50,198 nt of DNA from Pseudomonadota bacterium (GTDB lineage Bacteria > Pseudomonadota > Alphaproteobacteria > Rhodospirillales > Magnetospirillaceae). The position numbers and the translations under genes were made by a program. The DNA is taken from contig JAJXUO010000020.1 in assembly GCA_021782815.1 (NCBI GenBank), positions 1 through 50,198 of the forward strand, given 5' to 3'. This document shows, piece by piece, positions 46,529 through 50,198 of the stretch. Below the pieces are notes generated by a model. It had not been told where the DNA came from. It saw nothing but the letters and a program-made list of their open reading frames with translations, and searched no databases. Within the stretch, counting starts at the first letter, position 1; each line of letters opens with the position of its first letter.

Positions 46529-46985
46529 CGGGCTTTCCAATGAAATGCTTGCCGACGAAATCCTCGAAATCCTTGGCTTCGCGGAAATTGCGGTAGACCG
46601 AGGCGAAACGCACATAGGCCACCTGATCGAGGGCGGCCAGGGCTTCCATCACCAGCTCGCCGATGGTGGCGGTGGGGATTTCGCTTTCGCCGCTGCTTTC
46701 CAGGCGGCGCTGGATGGAATTGACGATGCGCTCCACCCGATCGGGATCGACGGGGCGCTTCCTGACGGCGATGGCGATGGAGCGGGCCAGCTTGTCGCGG
46801 TCGAACACGCTGCGCTGACCGTTTTTCTTCACCACGATCAGTTCGCGCAGCTGCACCCGTTCGAAAGTGGTGAAACGCGATCCGCATTGCGGGCAGGAGC
46901 GGCGGCGGCGAATGGCCGCATTATCGTCGGTGGGACGGGAGTCCTTCACCTGGGTATCGTCATGGCCGCAAAAAGGACAACGCAT
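46503..46985 (-). CDS. nrdR: Transcriptional repressor NrdR
   Basis: NrdR is a zinc-ribbon, ATP-cone repressor of ribonucleotide reductase genes. The 160-residue protein starts [20 protein letters not shown] with CPFC (3-6) and CPQC (about 34-37). The ATP-cone follows from [20 protein letters not shown]. Its place between glyA and ribD is the common alphaproteobacterial order. It starts 57 bases after glyA, beyond a terminator, so it needs its own promoter or read-through. Confidence 0.97.
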   Translation of the reverse strand: MRCPFCGHDDTQVKDSRPTDDNAAIRRRRSCPQCGSRFTTFERVQLRELIVVKKNGQRSVFDRDKLARSIAIAVRKRPVDPDRVERIVNSIQRRLESSGESEIPTATIGELVMEALAALDQVAYVRFASVYRNFREAKDFEDFVGKHFIGKPGGESDLDD

Positions 46986-47003
46986 CGTTCTCTTCCCCCC
47001 TGA

Positions 47004-47034
47004 AAAAGGCTTCCGGTCCGACCGGAAGCCTTTT
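47004..47034 (-). terminator. Rho-independent terminator after glyA
   Basis: A perfect 14-bp stem (47004-47017 with 47021-47034) with a 3-base loop, flanked by T-runs. It sits 9 bases after the glyA stop, separating glyA from nrdR. Confidence 0.85.
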
Positions 47035-47042
47035 CACCAAAA

Positions 47043-48335
47043 TCAGGACTGATAGATCGGGAACCGCTGGCACAGCGCCCGCACGGTGGCGCGGGCCTTG
47101 GCCTCGGCCGCCGAGTTGTCGTCGGGCGAGGCGGCCAGGCCGTCCAGAACGTCGCCGATCAGGTTGCCCACCTGGACGAACTCCTCCACCCCAAAGCCGC
47201 GGCTGGTGGCCGCGGGCGACCCCAAACGCACGCCCGAGGTGATGGTGGGCTTTTCCGGATCGAAGGGAATGCCGTTCTTGTTGCAGGTCATCCCGGCCCG
47301 TTCCAGGCTGGCCTCGGCGGCCTTGCCGGTCAGGCCCTTGGGCCGCAGATCCACCAGCATCAGGTGGGTGTCGGTGCCGCCGGAAACGATGGCAAGTCCG
47401 CGTTCCACCAGGGTTTTGGCCAGAACGGCGGCATTGTCCTTCACCGCCTGGGCGTAAAGCTTGAACTCGGGCCGCAGCGCCTCGCCGAAGGCCACCGCCT
47501 TGCCGGCGATGACATGCATCAGGGGGCCGCCCTGAATGCCGGGGAAGATGGCCGAGTTGAACTTCTTGCCGAGATCGGCGTCGTTGGAAAGGATCATGCC
47601 GCCGCGCGGACCGCGCAGGGTCTTGTGGGTGGTGGTGGTCACCACGTGGGCATGGGGCAGCGGGCTCGGATGCACGCCGCCGGCCACCAGACCGGCGAAG
47701 TGGGCCATATCCACCATGAAATAGGCGCCGACGGCGTCGGCGATGGTGCGGAAGCGGGCGAAATCGATCTCGCGCGGGTAGGCCGAGCCGCCGGCGATGA
47801 TCAGCTTCGGCTTATGCTCCTTGGCCAGGGCCTCCACCTGCTCGTAATCGATGCGGTGATCGTCGGGGCGCACGCCATAGGACACCGCCTTGAACCACTT
47901 GCCCGACATGTTGGGAGCGGCGCCGTGGGTCAGATGGCCGCCGGCGGCCAGATTGAGGCCGAGGAAGGTGTCGCCCGGCTGCAACAGGGCGAAGAACACC
48001 GCCTGATTGGCCTGCGAGCCCGAGTTGGGCTGCACGTTGGCATAGGCGCAGCCGAAGAGTTCCTTGGCGCGGGCGATGGCCAGCTCCTCGGCCACGTCCA
48101 CGCATTCACAGCCGCCGTAATAGCGCTTGCCGGGATAGCCCTCGGCATATTTGTTGGTCAGCACCGAGCCTTGCGCCTCCAGCACCGCCTTGGAGACGAT
48201 GTTTTCCGAGGCGATCAGCTCGATCTGGTCCTGCTGGCGTTCCAGTTCCTTGCCGATGGCGGCGAAAAGCGCGGGATCGGACGAGGCCAGCGGGGCCCCG
48301 AAAAAGCGCTGCAGGGTTGCCTTGTCGGTCGACAT
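47043..48335 (-). CDS. glyA: Serine hydroxymethyltransferase
   Basis: GlyA interconverts serine and glycine while loading tetrahydrofolate with a one-carbon unit. The 430-residue protein has [14 protein letters not shown], the PLP lysine in [14 protein letters not shown] (K238), [14 protein letters not shown] and [19 protein letters not shown] lies before the ATG at 48335. It follows rpiB by 18 bases, an arrangement common in this class. It supplies methylene-THF, also the co-substrate of TrmFO encoded in this window. Confidence 0.97.
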   Translation of the reverse strand: MSTDKATLQRFFGAPLASSDPALFAAIGKELERQQDQIELIASENIVSKAVLEAQGSVLTNKYAEGYPGKRYYGGCECVDVAEELAIARAKELFGCAYANVQPNSGSQANQAVFFALLQPGDTFLGLNLAAGGHLTHGAAPNMSGKWFKAVSYGVRPDDHRIDYEQVEALAKEHKPKLIIAGGSAYPREIDFARFRTIADAVGAYFMVDMAHFAGLVAGGVHPSPLPHAHVVTTTTHKTLRGPRGGMILSNDADLGKKFNSAIFPGIQGGPLMHVIAGKAVAFGEALRPEFKLYAQAVKDNAAVLAKTLVERGLAIVSGGTDTHLMLVDLRPKGLTGKAAEASLERAGMTCNKNGIPFDPEKPTITSGVRLGSPAATSRGFGVEEFVQVGNLIGDVLDGLAASPDDNSAAEAKARATVRALCQRFPIYQS

Positions 48336-48353
48336 GTAAAATCCTTCCTTCTC

Positions 48354-48788
48354 TCAGCTCATCTTGGCGACGCGCGCGGCGTGCCGTCCGCCCTCGAAGG
48401 CGGTTTCCAGAAAAATCTTCAGGCAGTCCTTGGCCACTTCCACCCCCAGGGTGCGGCCGCCGAAGACGATGACGTTGGCATCGTTGTGCTGGCGGCAGAG
48501 GCGGGCGCCGAAAGCGTCGTGCACCAGGGCGGCACGCACATGGGCATGACGGTTGGCGGCGATGCTGATGCCGATGCCGGTGCCGCACACCAGCACGCCC
48601 CGGGCGGCGCGGCCCTCTTTCAGGGCGGCGGCCATGGCATCGGCATAATCGGGATAATCCACCGAGGCGGTGCCGTCGGTGCCGAGGTCCAGCACGCCGT
48701 AGCCCAGCCGGAGCAGCTCTTCCTTGAGGAGGATTTTGAGATCGAGGCCGCCGTGATCGGAGGCCAGTGCGATGATGTCTTGGGTCAT
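48354..48788 (-). CDS. rpiB: Ribose-5-phosphate isomerase B
   Basis: RpiB interconverts ribose 5-phosphate and ribulose 5-phosphate, the precursor of the butanone unit in riboflavin. The 144-residue protein has IALASDHGGLDLK, the catalytic C68 in VLVCGTGIGISIA, and CRQHNDANVIVFGGR. The ATG at 48788 gives the usual length; a TTG at 48809 is in frame. No clear ribosome site is seen, but an upstream 46-codon frame (48785-48925) ends exactly on the start (ATGA), so it could be coupled. An IS element lies 140 bases upstream. Confidence 0.94.
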   Translation of the reverse strand: MTQDIIALASDHGGLDLKILLKEELLRLGYGVLDLGTDGTASVDYPDYADAMAAALKEGRAARGVLVCGTGIGISIAANRHAHVRAALVHDAFGARLCRQHNDANVIVFGGRTLGVEVAKDCLKIFLETAFEGGRHAARVAKMS

Positions 48789-48910
48789 GACGACAGTATA
48801 GGCCCGCAATAAGGAGTAACGGCGCTACTTACCATATCTTGCCCGCCATTGCCACTGCGCACCACCATATTCCGGAGGGAACACCCCACGGATTTGTTCG
48901 GGAAAAAACA

Positions 48911-48922
48911 TTCCCCGGGGAA
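48911..48922. repeat. Perfect palindrome beside the IS insertion point
   Basis: TTCCCCGGGGAA is a perfect 12-bp palindrome, 6 bases from the left end of the IS and partly inside the probable target duplication. Confidence 0.5.
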
Positions 48923-48927
48923 CATCA

Positions 48928-48954
48928 CAGGGCTCCGAATCCAGGTTAACGGGG
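48928..48954. repeat. Left terminal inverted repeat of the ISAs1-family element
   Basis: This 27-base terminal repeat pairs with 50171-50197 with three mismatches. It contains the transposase stop codon (48946-48948). Confidence 0.88.
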
Positions 48955-50115
48955 CTGTAGGCCGAGGATCGCCGTGAGGTAGGTGACGTCCCACCCTGCG
49001 ACCTTTCGTCTGAGCTTGATGGTCTTCTTGTCGGCGACGGCTCGGACGAGATTGATGGCGAAGTGGCGGACGACGGCCATGTTTTTGGCGCCGTGTCCTG
49101 TGCGCAGGCGGGCCTGGTCGTCACCGAAGACGACGTCGAGCACCCAGTGGAGGCGATTTTCAATTCCCCAATGGCCGCGGACAGCCTCGGCGGCGACTTG
49201 GGCGGTGAATACCGCCGACGCGATGTAGTACCGTGTGTCGGTACGACAGCGGTCCTTGAGTTCGGTGCGGGACCGCACCTTGATGATCGTAGTGACACCA
49301 GGAAGACGGAGCTCGCCGGGAAAGCGCCGGTCGCCGCCGAGCCAGTCGGCCTCGCGGCTGATGGTGACGGTGCGCTCCTCGATACGGCCGTGCCCCTTGT
49401 CCCAATCCGTGACGGTATCGAGAACCTCGGCCGGGGCGGAGGCGAAGTAGTCTTCGATCTCGGTTCGCAGGGTCGGTTGGTTGGATTTCACGGCCAGCAG
49501 GTAGTGGGCCCCGGCCGCCGTGATGGCGGCGGCGATGATCGCATTGCAGGCGATGGCGTCGATGGTGACGGTTGCGCCCTTCAGGCCGCCATTGGCGGCA
49601 AGGCGCTCCACCAGGATTGGAATGGCCGTGATTTCGTTGGACTTGTCGGCCACCGCCTCTTGCCCCAGCACCAGACGCGCGGTTGTGGCGAACGCCGATA
49701 CCAGATGCAGGGGGGCCTTGCCGTTGCCGCGATCATGGCTGCGGCGGGATGTCTTGCCGTCGATGGCAACGAAATCCGGCCGGTCGGGCCACATCTCCCG
49801 CACCCAGGCGGTGAAGCAGGCCGAAAACAGGCCGGGGTCGATCCGGTTCATCAGCAACGTCAGCCAGCGACCGCCTGGGACACCATGGTAGTAGGGCAGC
49901 ATCCCACGCAGGAACGGCAGATGCACCTCGCCCCACGCCGCGATGTGGTCGTAATCGTCGCAGTCCGCGATCGTGCCGCATACGACCAGTAGCAGCACCT
50001 CCGGCAGCGGGTGCGCCACCTTCCACGGTTCGCGCGGGTCTTCGATCACCGAAAAATGCTCAAGCAGCGCTCGCAGGCGCGATTTCTCGCCAAGGGCCAA
50101 CGTGGTCAGGGGCAT
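48946..50115 (-). CDS. ISAs1 family transposase
   Basis: This is a DDE transposase of 389 residues. The N-terminal domain opens LLEHFSVIEDPREPWKVAHPLPEVLLL, the typical ISAs1 H-repeat-like segment. Catalytic residues are D119 in VAIDGKTSRRS, D186 in TIDAIACN and E319 in HWGIENRLHWVLDVVF, with the YxxxK-like AVKSNQPTL between. The ATG at 50115 follows a TTG in frame. It appears intact with no frameshift, so it is probably active. It is transcribed towards rpiB, so read-through into rpiB-glyA is possible. Confidence 0.94.
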   Translation of the reverse strand: MPLTTLALGEKSRLRALLEHFSVIEDPREPWKVAHPLPEVLLLVVCGTIADCDDYDHIAAWGEVHLPFLRGMLPYYHGVPGGRWLTLLMNRIDPGLFSACFTAWVREMWPDRPDFVAIDGKTSRRSHDRGNGKAPLHLVSAFATTARLVLGQEAVADKSNEITAIPILVERLAANGGLKGATVTIDAIACNAIIAAAITAAGAHYLLAVKSNQPTLRTEIEDYFASAPAEVLDTVTDWDKGHGRIEERTVTISREADWLGGDRRFPGELRLPGVTTIIKVRSRTELKDRCRTDTRYYIASAVFTAQVAAEAVRGHWGIENRLHWVLDVVFGDDQARLRTGHGAKNMAVVRHFAINLVRAVADKKTIKLRRKVAGWDVTYLTAILGLQPR

Positions 50116-50170
50116 CAAGCGTCTCCGAATCTGGGCGATTCAGAGAATCACGGCCGAGGCAAGCCGTAAA

Positions 50171-50197
50171 CCGCGTTAACCTGAGTTCGGAGCCCTG
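50171..50197. repeat. Right terminal inverted repeat of the ISAs1-family element
   Basis: Inverse match to 48928-48954 (24 of 27). The element ends one base before the window edge. Confidence 0.88.
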
Positions 50198-50198
50198 G

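Larger units (their letters stand above)
48928..50197 (-). mobile_element. ISAs1-family insertion sequence, complete
   Basis: This element is 1270 bases long. The left end CAGGGCTCCGAATCCAGG and the inverted right end CAGGGCTCCGAACTCAGG match at 24 of the first 27 positions. One intact transposase fills it. The left flank GAACATCA (48920-48927) is the likely start of a target duplication; only one base (G) of the right flank is in the window, and it agrees. No passenger gene is present. Confidence 0.9.

Overview
The window is GC-rich, gene-dense DNA from an alphaproteobacterium. Gene content and order point to the Rhodospirillales, close to Magnetospirillum/Rhodospirillum: dusB-ntrB-ntrC-ntrY-ntrX-trkA-hfq-hflX in one run, rpmF-plsX-fabH-ihfA-merR, a fused ispDF, trmFO, a K+-independent H+-pyrophosphatase, and DUF4170 and Cbp3-type proteins. 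The family placement is inference from gene order and family knowledge, not a database search. Almost everything is core metabolism and regulation. The only mobile element is an ISAs1-type insertion sequence at the right edge. I found no CRISPR array, prophage, defence island or secondary-metabolite cluster, and no gene-free stretch above about 300 bases (the largest gap is about 213).

Layout: 1-504 is ssb, running off the left edge. 690-8243 holds a branched-chain amino-acid type ABC importer split in two: a binding protein on the + strand, then livG-F-H-M on the - strand. Between them lie a DUF2501 protein, an MFS transporter and a ketopantoate-reductase-like gene. 8428-11981 is uvrA with a small membrane-anchored protein. 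12055-18221 holds ompW, a tandem-duplicated DUF4170 protein, trmFO, an orphan PAS histidine kinase, an inositol-monophosphatase-family gene, a Ser/Asn/Gln-rich protein of unknown function and rsmJ. 18180-29183 is the long nitrogen-regulation run on the - strand. 29285-33360 holds a YpjD-like membrane protein, ispDF, cutA, a GT-B glycosyltransferase-like gene and a secreted unknown. A tRNA-Pro(GGG) gene follows at 33496-33572. 33695-38228 carries merR, ihfA, fabH, plsX, rpmF, DUF177 and a Cbp3-type chaperone. bamE and hppA are convergent and share a terminator. 41217-48788 is a riboflavin/one-carbon run: FliL-like, thiL, nusB, ribH, ribBA-like, ribE, ribD, nrdR, glyA, rpiB. The IS occupies 48928-50197.

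Functional themes: nitrogen and redox sensing (NtrBC, NtrYX) with K+ uptake and Hfq; flavin synthesis, where the bifunctional RibBA has lost its GTP cyclohydrolase zinc ligands; membrane lipid initiation (PlsX, FabH) beside L32 and IHF; DNA repair (SSB, UvrA).

The most interesting signals are non-coding and lie in 16760-17580. A near-consensus sigma-54 promoter drives the unknown Ser/Asn/Gln-rich gene, with two CGGCAAAT boxes 42 bp apart upstream. Immediately downstream, a perfect 13-bp inverted repeat sequesters the start codon of the inositol-monophosphatase-family gene, and a 27-bp sequence is repeated exactly at a 105-bp offset.
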